Below, piece by piece: positions 1 to 9,435 of a DNA stretch of 64,000 nt. How positions within the stretch are numbered: position 1 is the first letter of the stretch; each line of letters begins with the position of its first letter. Both the position numbers and the translations under genes were made by a program. The notes under the pieces were generated by a model that was not told the DNA's origin, ran no database searches, and worked only from the letters and a program-made list of their open reading frames with translations. The stretch comes from Terriglobia bacterium (lineage in GTDB: Bacteria; Acidobacteriota; Terriglobia; Acidiferrales; UBA7541), in assembly GCA_020072765.1 (NCBI GenBank), contig JAIQGD010000037.1:43813-107812 (forward strand). Direction: 5' to 3'.

Positions 1-1936
1 CGGCGCGGATGCCGCGTCCCAACTCGGTCCGCACGGGAATATTCTGCAGGTTGGGATTCGACGAGCTGAGCCGGCCGGTGGCCGTGCCGGTCTGGCTGAA
101 ACGCGTGTGCAGGCGGCCCGTGGCGGGATGGATCAGCCGGGGGAGCGCGTCGGCATAGGTGGACTTCAGCTTGGCGAGTTCGCGGTATTCGAGCACTTTT
201 CCCGGCAGTTCATGCACCAGAGCCAGTTCGTCGAGCACCTCGGCGGCGGTGGAGCGCGCTTTGGTGCGCAGCCGCCGCGGAGGCTGGAGATTCAGTTTGT
301 CGAAGAGGACTTCGGCGAGCTGTTGCGGCGAGTTGACGTTGAACTCGAATCCGGCGAGCGCGTAAATGCTTTTTTCCAGCGCGCGAATCTGTTCCTGCGC
401 GTGCGCCGCAATCTCTTCCAGTTTGTTCGCGTCCACGCGGACGCCTGCGGCCTCCATGCGGGCCAGCACGGAGGCGAGCGGGAGATCGATTTGCTCGCAG
501 AGGCCTGCCAGTCCCTGTTTTTCGACTTCCGCACGGAGCAGGGGGGCCAGGCGCATCAGGAAATCGGCGCGTTCGCCGGCAGCGCCGGAAAGCGCCCGGT
601 TCAAATGGCGGAGCACGATTTCGGGGAAGGCGTGATTCGCCGTGGTGGGCCGGAGAAGGTAGGAGTAGAGCATGGTGGCATGGCGCACTCCTGCGAGGGG
701 AGCCGGAGAATCGGGCGCGGCCAGCAGAGCCACGAGTTTCGGGTCATGCACGATCTTGGGCCGCGCGGGATCGGCGAGCCAGTCCCGAATGGCCGCAAGC
801 GTGGCGTTTTCCGCATCGTTGGCCGCCGTGCGAGCCGTACCCGATTCCGCGGACAGCTCGATTCCCAGAACCTTGGCGCCGAAGCTCTGCTCGTCCGGAT
901 CGTCGGATTCGAGTGTAAGCCAGAGCGCCACGTCGCGCCCGGGCGGGATAGAGGCGAGGAATTGGCGGACGGCGGCCGAGGAATCGAGCGCCACGTAGTC
1001 GGTGGCATGGTCTTCCACCGGCGCGGGCAATTCGCGCAGCAGCGACGTGAAGCCCATCTCGGTGTAGAACGCGCGGAGCGCCGCAACGTCCGGCGGCTGC
1101 AAGCGGAGCGCGTCGAGCGCAAGCGTGACCGGAGCGTTGGTGTGAATCAGGGCGAGCTGCTTGCTGAGCCGCACAAACTCCCCGCATTTCTCGAGCGCCT
1201 CGCGGTAGCTGGCGCGCTTCACTTCCACGGCATGAGCTACGGCGTTTTCGGCGCTGCCAAACTGCTGGATCAATTGCCGCGCGCCCACTTCGCCGATGCC
1301 GGCCTTGCGCCGCTCCCCGGGAGCGGGCTTTTCGCTGGGATCGCGCGCGCCGGGAATGTTGTCGATCGAGTCGCCCATCAGGGCCATGACGTCGGGCACC
1401 TGCTTGGGGGGAACACCCATGATCTCCTCGACTTTCTTTTCGTCGATGAGGAGATCGTTTTTCGCCGGGTTCAGGACTTGCACGCGCCCGCCGACCAGTT
1501 GCAGCAAGTCCTTGTCGCTGGTGATGACCAGGACGTCGAGATCCTCCCGGGCGGCCTGCTGCGCCAGCGTCCCGATGATGTCGTCGGCCTCGTAGCCGGG
1601 ATATTCCAGGATGGACAGGTGCATGGCCTCGCAGTAGCGGCGGACATAGGGCAACTGTACGCTCAGGTCTTCCGGCATGGGCGGGCGCTGCGCCTTGTAG
1701 GAGGCGAAGAGTTGATCGCGAAACGTGGGCGCAGCGGCGTCGAGCACCACGGCGACGTAGTCCGGGCGCAGGTCCTTGCTTTGCAGCAGGCGCCGCATCA
1801 TGGTGGCAAACAGATAGGGCACCTTCGTGGGAATGCCCGTGGAGGTCTGCAGGCGGTCCATGGGGGCGTAAAACGCCCGGAAGATGTAGCCCATGGCGTC
1901 GACCAGGAAGAGGCGTTTTGGGTCTTTGGGTGGCAT
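1..1936 (-). CDS. polA: DNA polymerase I, N-terminal part (runs off the left edge)
   Basis: DNA polymerase I removes RNA primers and fills gaps in replication and excision repair. About 645 residues are present. The N-terminus (MPPKDPKRLFLVDAMGYIFR) is the start of the 5'-3' exonuclease domain, followed by the acidic metal-site motifs YEADD and ITSDKDL. A degenerate-looking 3'-5' exonuclease region comes next. The polymerase domain begins with TGRLSSSNPNLQNIPVR just before the window edge; its catalytic palm lies outside. An in-frame ATG two codons upstream (first base 1942) is an equally possible start, and neither has a strong ribosome binding site. A 651-codon ORF on the opposite strand is only a GC-driven shadow. 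Confidence 0.96.
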   Translation of the reverse strand, partial: MPPKDPKRLFLVDAMGYIFRAFYAPMDRLQTSTGIPTKVPYLFATMMRRLLQSKDLRPDYVAVVLDAAAPTFRDQLFASYKAQRPPMPEDLSVQLPYVRRYCEAMHLSILEYPGYEADDIIGTLAQQAAREDLDVLVITSDKDLLQLVGGRVQVLNPAKNDLLIDEKKVEEIMGVPPKQVPDVMALMGDSIDNIPGARDPSEKPAPGERRKAGIGEVGARQLIQQFGSAENAVAHAVEVKRASYREALEKCGEFVRLSKQLALIHTNAPVTLALDALRLQPPDVAALRAFYTEMGFTSLLRELPAPVEDHATDYVALDSSAAVRQFLASIPPGRDVALWLTLESDDPDEQSFGAKVLGIELSAESGTARTAANDAENATLAAIRDWLADPARPKIVHDPKLVALLAAPDSPAPLAGVRHATMLYSYLLRPTTANHAFPEIVLRHLNRALSGAAGERADFLMRLAPLLRAEVEKQGLAGLCEQIDLPLASVLARMEAAGVRVDANKLEEIAAHAQEQIRALEKSIYALAGFEFNVNSPQQLAEVLFDKLNLQPPRRLRTKARSTAAEVLDELALVHELPGKVLEYRELAKLKSTYADALPRLIHPATGRLHTRFSQTGTATGRLSSSNPNLQNIPVRTELGRGIRA

Positions 1937-2058
1937 GCGCATGCGCGCGTCTGTGAGGGCTGTCCCGTGCCCAGGGCCGGCGGATCAGAAGGCGCGCCGG
2001 CACGCGAGTATAGCAGACCCGGGCACAGGCCCCGATGGGGGCGCGCCATACTGCTCTC

Positions 2059-2088
2059 TTGACTGCCTATCCCGCTCGGGCATATAGG
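2059..2088 (+). promoter_or_regulatory. Candidate sigma-70 promoter for Oar-like receptor 1
   Basis: TTGACT at 2059-2064 and TATAGG at 2083-2088 are separated by 18 bp, in the 264-bp gap between the divergent polA and receptor genes. It is a sequence match only, about 115 bp upstream of the receptor start codon. Confidence 0.35.
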
Positions 2089-2206
2089 TTAGTGGACCCC
2101 GGGGAAAGCGGGCTTGCCTACAGGCGGTGACTGCGGGGTCTGGCACGTAGAGCGGAGAAGACGCCACTGCCAGCAAGGCCTCAGAAGGCGTTCTAAGGAG
2201 AGGAAC

Positions 2207-5200
2207 ATGGAACCTCGTCGATGGGGTGTTCGCGCCGCGCTGACGTGCGCGGGGTTGCTTTGGATGGCGCTGAGCGCCACGACAGGCTGGGCGCAGACGT
2301 TTCGCGGGACGATCCTGGGCACGGTCACGGATGTGAGCGGGGGCGCCGTCGCCGGTGCCGTGGTGACCGTGCACAACACCGAGACGGGGACAGACCGAAC
2401 GGCGGAGACCACCGCTGACGGAGGGTATCTCGTCCCGGAGTTGCCGATCGGGACGTACGACGTCGCCATCGAGAAGGAAGGGTTTCAGAAGTCGGTCACG
2501 ACGGCCGTGAAGGTCACGGTGGCGGCGGAGCGCCGCGTGGATGTAGCGCTCAAGCCCGGCGAGGTGAGGCAGCAAGTGGTGGTGTCCGGGGAGACCATTC
2601 CGCAGATCGAAACCACCACCAATACACTGGGCGGCACGCTCACCCAGGAGGACGTCAAGGACCTGCCGATCAACGGCCGGGACTACACGAAGCTGATCTT
2701 CTTGAATCCGGGCGTGGCGGGCTCGCCGGACCAGATTACGGATTCGCCGGGATCGTTCGGCGAGTTTTCCATGAATGGAGCGCGCGGGCGCTCCAACAAC
2801 TACCTGCTCGACGGCACGGACATGAACGATGGCTACCGGAATGACCCGGCCATCAACCAGGGCGGCGTGTTCGCCACTCCCTCGGCGATTTTGCCGATTG
2901 ACGCGGTGTCGGACATGCGCGTGCTCTCCAACTTCGAGCCGGAATACGGGCGCAACGCCGGCGCGGTGGTGAACATCGTGACCAAGAGCGGGACGAACGA
3001 TTACCACGGCGACGTGTTTGAGTATTTCCGCAACGACGCTCTGGGCGCGCGGAATTACTTCGATGTGGCGCCGGCCCCCAAGGCGCCCTTTCACAATAAT
3101 CAGTTCGGCGGCTCGTTGGGCGGACCCCTGGTGAAAGACAAGACGTTCTTCTTCCTGGATTACGAGGGGCAGCGGGAAAGCGTGGGGGTGGTCACTTTGG
3201 CTTGCGTGCCCACGCAGGCCCAGATCGCCGCCGCCAAGACGGCCCTCGGCCCCGCCGTGACACCGGTGGGACTTGCGCTACTGAGCTTTTGGCCGAGCAA
3301 TCCGGCGAGCTACATTCCGGGAGTCACTTCCAACAACGCGGGGTGCTTCGATGGGAGCGGGAATAGCGTTCCGGACTACACGGCGATTGCTCCCTCCTTC
3401 AACAATTTGTCCAGCTTCATCGGCAAAATTGACCACTACTTCAACCAGAGCAACAACATTTCCGGCCGCTATTTCTTTGGGGACAGCACGCAGCAATTCC
3501 CGCTGGCCCTGAACGCCACCGGCGGCGAGCTTCCGGGGTTTGATACGGTGACGCCGACGCGGGTTCAGCTGGTCTCGCTTTCCTACGTGCATGTGGTTTC
3601 GCCGACGCAGGTCAATGAACTGCGTTTCGGCTGGAACCGCTTCGCGGAGGGATTCTTTCCGCAGGATGCCCGCTTCGATCCCAGCACGATCGGACTCTGC
3701 AACGTTCCGCAGGGAAGCGCTTCGTGCCACTCTTCGGGTCTTCCGATTCTGCTCTTGTCCCCGACGCCTACCGGCGCCACGGCGTTTTTCGCGCAGCCCG
3801 GCGCCACTTCGGGCGACCCGCGGAGCCGCGTGGACACGAATACACAGGTGCTCGACAACTTTTCCTGGAAGATCCACAAGCACGACCTGAAGTTCGGCGC
3901 GGAGTTTCGCCGCACCAGCATCCAGCAGCATTTCGACAAGTACTCTCGCGGGAGGCTTTCCTTCCCCAGGCTCGAGGACCTGCTCACGGCCACGCCGCTC
4001 AAGGGGTTCAGCTATTCCGGCAACACCTTGCGTCACACCTATGAGAACGGCTACGGCTTGTACGTCCAGGACAGCTTCCACGTGATCCCGCGCGTCACCC
4101 TGAATTACGGGCTGCGGTGGGACTTCTACGGCATCGTGGCGGAGAGGGGGCATTTGTTTTCGAACTTCGACACCACCACGGGCGCGCTCGTCCGGGTCGG
4201 ACCCGGGGGTCTATCGAACCTGTACAAGCCCGATTACAGGAATTTTGCTCCGCGCGTCGGCATTGCCTGGGATGTATTGGGCAAGGGGAAGACGGTGATT
4301 CGCGCCGGATTCGGCATGTTCTACGACGCGTTCTCGCAGGATATGTTCCTGGGCCATCTGCCGTACCCGACGTTTTACGCGCCGGGCCCGGCGTACAACA
4401 ACATCGGGCCGAATCCGGTCCAGCAAGCCCTGTTCGTGGGCGGCCCAATCACGCCCGGAGTGCCGGTCTATGGCACACCCAGTTGCGGAACCGACGAAGG
4501 CGGATCGTTTCATGAATGCGACATCTTCGGCTTCGACCGCAATATCAAGACGCCCTACATGGAGAACTACAATGTGAACATCCAGCAGCAGATTTCGAAG
4601 GAAGTGACGCTGCAGGTGGGCTACGTGGGATCGCAGGGGCACCGGTTGTTCCGGTTTTTCGATATCAACCAGCCCAGCCAGGCGCAGATCACGGCCGCGG
4701 ACTGCCCCAGCGGAATCGCAACCTGCGCCACTACCGGGGCCATCCAGGATTTCGGAGTGCCGCGTCCGTATGGCAATCCCGCCGGCGCTTTTTATATTTT
4801 TCAGGAAAATTCCAAGGGAAAATCCAATTACAACTCGCTGCAGATCAGCTTGCGGGTGAACAAATATCACGGCCTGACGTCGGCGGTGAACTACGTGTGG
4901 TCCCGTTCGCTGGACAACTCCAGCGACGGCGAGGACTTCGTGGTCAACGCGGCGCAGCCTCAGGACAGCAACAATCCGAACGCCGAATACGCGCCGTCAA
5001 ACTTCAATATGAAGAATCGCTTCACCTGGATCACCAGCTACGAGCTTTCGGTTGCCGGTGGCGATTGGCACCGGCTGAAAAAGGGATGGGGACTCGACAG
5101 CACGGTGACGATCCAGAGCGGCCAGCCGTTTACGCTGAACTATAACGGCGAGGACGATTACAGCGGCGGCGGCGATATTTTCGACCGGCCGGACGTAGTC

Positions 5201-5689
5201 GGCCCCATCGTTTACAACTACCACGATCCGGCGAATTTTCTCCAGCTCAGCTCCTTCGCCATGCCCTGCACCATCACCGCCGCGGCCCAAGCCAGCCCGT
5301 CGGGGTGGGCCTCGGATTGTGTCCCGGGAACCCGCCACTACGGAAACCTGGGGCGCAACGCCCTGCAAGGTCCGCCCTTCAGGCAGTGGGACCTCGCGAT
5401 TTACAAAACCACCACGATCACGGAGCGGCTGAAGCTGCAACTTCGCGCGGAATTTTTTAACCTCCTGAATCATCCGAACTTCTCCAGCCCTCTGCTTCCG
5501 GCGTTCATTGCCGATCCGTCCTCGAATATCAGCCAAACGTGCGGGTGCGGCTTCCACGCGGTCGGAAACCGCGAAGTCGGCAATGGGGCCTATCACATTG
5601 TCGCGACCGGGGACGTGGGCATCGGCAATCCGTTCCTGGGTGGGGGCGGTCCCCGCGGGATTCAGATCGCCGCGAAGTTCAGCTTCTGA
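2207..5689 (+). CDS. Oar-like TonB-dependent receptor 1 with carboxypeptidase-regulatory domain
   Basis: This is an outer-membrane beta-barrel protein of about 1160 residues, a size normal for the acidobacterial Oar-like family. The ATG at 2207 has the strong Shine-Dalgarno AAGGAG at 2195-2200 and opens a signal peptide ending near GWAQ. Then comes a carboxypeptidase-regulatory fold (GTVTDVSGGAVAGAVVTVHN), a plug-like region (LPINGRDYTKLIFLNPGV; NNYLLDGTDMND; VVNIVTKSGTNDYHGDVFEY) and a long beta-barrel that ends in the aromatic residue F, as outer-membrane proteins do. The substrate is unknown. Family members are often assumed to import oligosaccharides or other large molecules, but this is rarely tested. 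An open frame extends to 2114, but the Shine-Dalgarno and signal peptide settle the start. Confidence 0.92.
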   Translation: MEPRRWGVRAALTCAGLLWMALSATTGWAQTFRGTILGTVTDVSGGAVAGAVVTVHNTETGTDRTAETTADGGYLVPELPIGTYDVAIEKEGFQKSVTTAVKVTVAAERRVDVALKPGEVRQQVVVSGETIPQIETTTNTLGGTLTQEDVKDLPINGRDYTKLIFLNPGVAGSPDQITDSPGSFGEFSMNGARGRSNNYLLDGTDMNDGYRNDPAINQGGVFATPSAILPIDAVSDMRVLSNFEPEYGRNAGAVVNIVTKSGTNDYHGDVFEYFRNDALGARNYFDVAPAPKAPFHNNQFGGSLGGPLVKDKTFFFLDYEGQRESVGVVTLACVPTQAQIAAAKTALGPAVTPVGLALLSFWPSNPASYIPGVTSNNAGCFDGSGNSVPDYTAIAPSFNNLSSFIGKIDHYFNQSNNISGRYFFGDSTQQFPLALNATGGELPGFDTVTPTRVQLVSLSYVHVVSPTQVNELRFGWNRFAEGFFPQDARFDPSTIGLCNVPQGSASCHSSGLPILLLSPTPTGATAFFAQPGATSGDPRSRVDTNTQVLDNFSWKIHKHDLKFGAEFRRTSIQQHFDKYSRGRLSFPRLEDLLTATPLKGFSYSGNTLRHTYENGYGLYVQDSFHVIPRVTLNYGLRWDFYGIVAERGHLFSNFDTTTGALVRVGPGGLSNLYKPDYRNFAPRVGIAWDVLGKGKTVIRAGFGMFYDAFSQDMFLGHLPYPTFYAPGPAYNNIGPNPVQQALFVGGPITPGVPVYGTPSCGTDEGGSFHECDIFGFDRNIKTPYMENYNVNIQQQISKEVTLQVGYVGSQGHRLFRFFDINQPSQAQITAADCPSGIATCATTGAIQDFGVPRPYGNPAGAFYIFQENSKGKSNYNSLQISLRVNKYHGLTSAVNYVWSRSLDNSSDGEDFVVNAAQPQDSNNPNAEYAPSNFNMKNRFTWITSYELSVAGGDWHRLKKGWGLDSTVTIQSGQPFTLNYNGEDDYSGGGDIFDRPDVVGPIVYNYHDPANFLQLSSFAMPCTITAAAQASPSGWASDCVPGTRHYGNLGRNALQGPPFRQWDLAIYKTTTITERLKLQLRAEFFNLLNHPNFSSPLLPAFIADPSSNISQTCGCGFHAVGNREVGNGAYHIVATGDVGIGNPFLGGGGPRGIQIAAKFSF

Positions 5690-5713
5690 TCAGCTAGGAC
5701 AGGCCAATCACTC

Positions 5714-5744
5714 GGCAGCCGGCGGGTGAGCATCGCCGGGTGCC
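5714..5744 (+). terminator. Strong hairpin downstream of receptor 1, terminator-like
   Basis: GGCAGCCGGCG (5714-5724) and CGCCGGGTGCC (5734-5744) form an 11-bp stem with one mismatch and a 9-nt loop, 25 nt after the receptor stop. There is no U-tract, so it may be a transcript-end stabiliser rather than a classic intrinsic terminator. Confidence 0.45.
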
Positions 5745-5786
5745 TCGTCGTGTGAAATATTTGGATGCCGTCCTGCGTATCAATCC

Positions 5787-6401
5787 ATGGATAGAGCGAA
5801 GACGACCGGGACGATGAGCGAGACGGAACTGGCGGACGTGTTGTCCCAGGTCCGGGCGGGCAGTGCCGACGCCTGGGGCGAACTCTATCGCCGGCACGCG
5901 GCGGCGATTTTCCGCTTCTGCCGCCGGGTGCTCCCCAGCCGCGAGGACGCCGAAGACGCCACCACGGAAATCTTCATGAAAGTGCGCCAGAAACTGGACA
6001 GCTACGATGCCTCCCGGCCCTTCACGGCGTGGCTCTACAAGGTCGCGAGCAATCATTGCTGGGACATGCTGCGGCGGCGGCACATCCGCCAGGACCTCGA
6101 GACCGGTGATATCGAAACGCTGCCGCTCAAGCATCCCGACCCGGGTCAACTCGAACGTCTGCAGGCCGAACAAGGCAGCAAAGAGATCCGCGCGGGGCTT
6201 GCGCAGCTTCCCGACCGCGCGCGCATGGCGCTCGTCCTGCGCTATTACGCGGAGATGAGTTACGAAGAGATCGCCGAGACGCTGGGGGTGCGGCGCGCGT
6301 TTGTGGGTGTGCTGCTGCTGCGCGCGCGGCATCAGTTGCGCGACGTCCTGAGCCAGGGCGGCGCGAGCGCCGCGAAAGCTGTTGCAGGGAGAGCACCATG
6401 A
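5787..6401 (+). CDS. ECF-type RNA polymerase sigma factor
   Basis: This alternative sigma-70 family factor (204 aa) directs RNA polymerase to specific promoters. Region 2 is seen in FRFCRRVLPSREDAEDATTE and in FTAWLYKVASNHCWDMLRRR, and region 4 in LPDRARMALVLRYYAEMSYE followed by an HTH (EEIAETLGVRRAFVGVLLLR). The ATG at 5787 has no clear Shine-Dalgarno. A second in-frame ATG at 5814 (MSETELAD) would give 195 aa and may be the real start. Its stop codon overlaps the start of the next gene (ATGA), a membrane protein with an anti-sigma zinc finger, so the two are very probably co-translated as a regulator/anti-regulator pair. Confidence 0.9.
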   Translation: MDRAKTTGTMSETELADVLSQVRAGSADAWGELYRRHAAAIFRFCRRVLPSREDAEDATTEIFMKVRQKLDSYDASRPFTAWLYKVASNHCWDMLRRRHIRQDLETGDIETLPLKHPDPGQLERLQAEQGSKEIRAGLAQLPDRARMALVLRYYAEMSYEEIAETLGVRRAFVGVLLLRARHQLRDVLSQGGASAAKAVAGRAP

Positions 6402-8011
6402 ATCATTCCAGCAATCATTTTGACGAGGTGACGGGCCTTCTCTATCTTGAAGGGCAGCTCGACCCGGGCCGTGCGGACGAGGTCGCCGGGCATGTAGCCG
6501 TATGCAACGAGTGCCGCGGCCTGCTCGGCGCGCTGGAGAAGGAAGGCGTCTGGCTGCGCGAGGCGCTCAGGGCCGAGGACGAAGCGGTGCCGGCCCGGCT
6601 CATCCCCGCACCCGGGCCCAGCACGGCCCGCTGGGGGTGGATGGTGGCCTTTGGGCTGGGCGCGGCGGGGGCCTACACGCTGTGGAGCGGCTTGATCGAT
6701 CCGTGGTTCAACCAGGCGGCGCAGGCCGGCTTCACGCAAGAAACTATTCTGACCATGCTCTTTTTCAGCGGTGCCTTTTGGAAAGGATGGGACGCAATGA
6801 CAAGCTTGGTTCAATTCCTCGCGGTTGGGACGCTGGCGACAATCGTGATTTGGCTGCTGCGGCGGCAATGGCAACGTCTGACGCCCGTGGCCTTCGTGAT
6901 GGGCGCCCTGGCGTGCGCGCTCACGCTCTCTCCCTCCGCCTCCGCAGGCGAAGTGCACCGGGGCAATCCGAGTTATACATTGCCGGCCGGCGAGACGGTG
7001 AAAACAGATCTGATCGTCGTCGCCGAGCGCGCGAGGATTGATGGTGAGGTGGACGGTGACCTGGTTGTATTTGCCGCCGCAGTGACCGTGCATGGTCATA
7101 TCAAGGGCGACATCCTCGGTTTTGCGCAGGAGCTCCGCGTGGATGGCCAAGTGGATGGCAATATACGGGGATTTTCGCAGGCGCTCGTCCTGAACGGCTC
7201 TGTGGTTCGGAATGTGAGCGGCTGGACCGGCGTGATGGAACTAGACGAAAAGGCCAGCGTCGGAGGTTCCCTCAGCGTTTTTGCGGGCACGGGTGAACTG
7301 AGTGGCCATATTGGAGGCGATGTCATGGTCGTTGCCGGAAGTCTCGAGATCAACGGAATCTTAGGACGCGATGCCATGATCTGGGGAGACAGGCTTACGA
7401 TTGGGCCTTCGGCTCAAATCGCCGGGAAAACGAAGTACACAGGTTCCCGCGAGCCGAATATTTCCTCCGCTGCAAAGCTCGGGAGCCAGCCGGAGATTAC
7501 GATCAAACGTCGCGGCCCGGATTACGCTGTGCCGGGCTACTATTGGCACCAGGTACTGCTCTGGGGAGCCAGCTTTCTGTTCGGCCTTGTTCTGTTACTT
7601 GTTGGGCCAGGATTCTGCTCGGATGCATTGCAGGCAGCCAAGAGAATTGGCCCTTCACTCGGTTTCGGCGCTCTGTTTCTGTTCGCCACTCCGGTAGTCG
7701 CTCTAATCGCATGCGCGACGATCGTGGGGCTGGGTGTTGGAATTGCTGTGCTGATGTGCTACACGATCGCCGTCTACGCGACACAGATCTTTGTAGGCTC
7801 ATGGATAGGCGAGGCGTTGCTCGGCGCCTCGGCTGGCGTGGGGCCGATGATCGGCCGGATGGCCCTGGGGCTGGCCATCGTCCGCGCCGCCTGCGCTGTA
7901 CCTTATGTGGGCTTCTATGCCGGTGCGCTGGTGACGATCTGGGGGCTGGGCGCGATAGTTCTGGCGCTCCACCGGAGGATGCGCCCATCCCAGTTAGCCG
8001 AAACTGCCTGA
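6398..8011 (+). CDS. Anti-sigma zinc-finger / bactofilin-like membrane fusion protein
   Basis: This 537-residue protein starts in an ATGA overlap with the sigma factor. The N-terminus has the H-x3-C-x2-C anti-sigma zinc-binding motif (H32, C36, C39). Two or three membrane segments follow (around residues 80-100, 140-160 and 167-187). Next is a right-handed beta-helix-like series of short repeats of the polymer-forming (bactofilin-like) type, such as RIDGEVDGDLVVFAAAVTV, HGHIKGDILGFAQELRVDGQ and GHIGGDVMVVAGSLEI (about residues 195-350). The C-terminus carries about four more hydrophobic segments. I infer that it sequesters the sigma factor at the membrane, with the beta-helix as sensor or assembly platform. 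The domain reading is direct; the mechanism is inference. Confidence 0.8.
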   Translation: MNHSSNHFDEVTGLLYLEGQLDPGRADEVAGHVAVCNECRGLLGALEKEGVWLREALRAEDEAVPARLIPAPGPSTARWGWMVAFGLGAAGAYTLWSGLIDPWFNQAAQAGFTQETILTMLFFSGAFWKGWDAMTSLVQFLAVGTLATIVIWLLRRQWQRLTPVAFVMGALACALTLSPSASAGEVHRGNPSYTLPAGETVKTDLIVVAERARIDGEVDGDLVVFAAAVTVHGHIKGDILGFAQELRVDGQVDGNIRGFSQALVLNGSVVRNVSGWTGVMELDEKASVGGSLSVFAGTGELSGHIGGDVMVVAGSLEINGILGRDAMIWGDRLTIGPSAQIAGKTKYTGSREPNISSAAKLGSQPEITIKRRGPDYAVPGYYWHQVLLWGASFLFGLVLLLVGPGFCSDALQAAKRIGPSLGFGALFLFATPVVALIACATIVGLGVGIAVLMCYTIAVYATQIFVGSWIGEALLGASAGVGPMIGRMALGLAIVRAACAVPYVGFYAGALVTIWGLGAIVLALHRRMRPSQLAETA

Positions 8012-8141
8012 GTCTAACCCTGTAAGCGGGACGAGAACGGAGGCGCAAAAATCACGGGCGCCCAAGCCTCGCTTCCGCTACAATCGCCGCCGGCTGGGGC
8101 TCGGGGGACCGTGCCGTGCACGCCAGCCAGGGGGAAAACCT

Positions 8142-9425
8142 TTGAGCCTGGCGCAGCGCTGGCGCGAGATCCGCGTGGGATTTGAGCCTGCCTTCTGGGT
8201 CGCCAATTTCACCGAAATCTTCGAGCGGGTCGCTTACTACGGGATGAGCGCGGTCCTGGCCATCTATCTAAGCGAGCAGCTTCATTTTTCCAGCGAGCTG
8301 ACCGGGTCGCTTCTGGGGATCACCGGCTTCGTGGTGTACGCGCTGCCGATTCTGGCTGGAACGCTGGCGGACCGGTTTGGTTTCCGGCGCTCCTTGCTGG
8401 TGGCTTATCTGGTGCTGACGGCCGGCTATTTTCTGCTCGGCTCGCTGGCGGAGCCTTGGATGGCGCCGCTGCGCAGTACCCTGGGCGACAAGTGGCTGGT
8501 GCTGGCGGTCCTGCTGATTCCGGCGCTCGGGCCGGGCATGGTGAAGCCGTGCGTCGCGGGAACCACGGCGCGGGCCTCCACCGAGAATGTGCGTTCGCTC
8601 GGCTATTCGATCTATTACACGCTGGTGAACATCGGCGGCGCGCTGGGGCCGCTCATGGCGTGGGTGGTCCGCGAGCGGCTGGGCCTCGGAATCCAGAACG
8701 TATTTCGCATGGCGTCGCTGAGCGTGTTCCTGATGTTCTGGGTGACGCTGTTCTTCTATCGCGAGCCGGGGCGGCCGGGTGAACAACGAGTGCAAAGTAT
8801 CTGGGACGCACTCAAGAATATGTTCGTCGTGCTCGGCAATCTGCGCTTTGTCACTTTTCTTCTGATTTCCTCGGGCTTCTATATCGTGTTTTGGCAGATT
8901 TGGATCACCATGCCGCTGTTCATGCGCCGGTATGTGGACGCCAACGCCGCCACGGACCGGATGCTGACCATCGAAGGTCTGACCATCATCTGTTTTCAGA
9001 TTCTGGTGACCTATCTGACGCGAAACATGGCGGCGGTGCGTGTGATCGCGCTCGGCTTCTTGATCTCGGCGCTTTCGTGGATCTTCCTGGCCACGCACCC
9101 TACGATGTTCACGCTGGGGGCGATGCTGGTGGTGATGGCGCTGGGCGAACTCACACAGGCGTCGCGCTATTACGAATATTGCTCGCGGCTGGCTCCCCCG
9201 GGCCAGCAGGGCCTGTACATGGGCTACGCCTTCCTGCCGATCGCCATCGGTTATCTGATCGCGGGCCCGCTGGGCGGGTATCTTCTCGATGCATTCGGCG
9301 AGAGGCGGCACCGGCCAGCGCGGATGTGGTGGGTGATTACGGCGATCGGAGTGGCCACCGCCGCGCTGATGTGGCTCTACGGCCGGATGGTGAAGCCGGT
9401 GGCCGCGGCTCCGGCGAATTCCTGA
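8142..9425 (+). CDS. POT/PTR-like major facilitator transporter
   Basis: This polytopic inner-membrane protein (427 aa, about 12 hydrophobic segments) belongs to the proton-coupled oligopeptide transporter branch of the MFS. The N-terminal ExxER-x-x-YYG signature is visible as EIFERVAYYGM, followed by the MFS loop GTLADRFGFRRSLL. The start is a TTG preceded by an AGGGGG Shine-Dalgarno 8 nt upstream; no ATG fits better. The usual substrates of the family are di- and tripeptides, but distant members move other solutes, so the substrate here is open. It stands alone and converges on the NAD salvage pair. Confidence 0.8.
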   Translation: MSLAQRWREIRVGFEPAFWVANFTEIFERVAYYGMSAVLAIYLSEQLHFSSELTGSLLGITGFVVYALPILAGTLADRFGFRRSLLVAYLVLTAGYFLLGSLAEPWMAPLRSTLGDKWLVLAVLLIPALGPGMVKPCVAGTTARASTENVRSLGYSIYYTLVNIGGALGPLMAWVVRERLGLGIQNVFRMASLSVFLMFWVTLFFYREPGRPGEQRVQSIWDALKNMFVVLGNLRFVTFLLISSGFYIVFWQIWITMPLFMRRYVDANAATDRMLTIEGLTIICFQILVTYLTRNMAAVRVIALGFLISALSWIFLATHPTMFTLGAMLVVMALGELTQASRYYEYCSRLAPPGQQGLYMGYAFLPIAIGYLIAGPLGGYLLDAFGERRHRPARMWWVITAIGVATAALMWLYGRMVKPVAAAPANS

Positions 9426-9435
9426 GAGCTCCAGC

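Noticed and set aside
107..2062. 651-codon open frame on the plus strand
   Set aside because: It is antisense to polA, whose protein motifs are unmistakable; the translated product is low-complexity Arg/Gly/His-rich as in GC-rich shadow frames.
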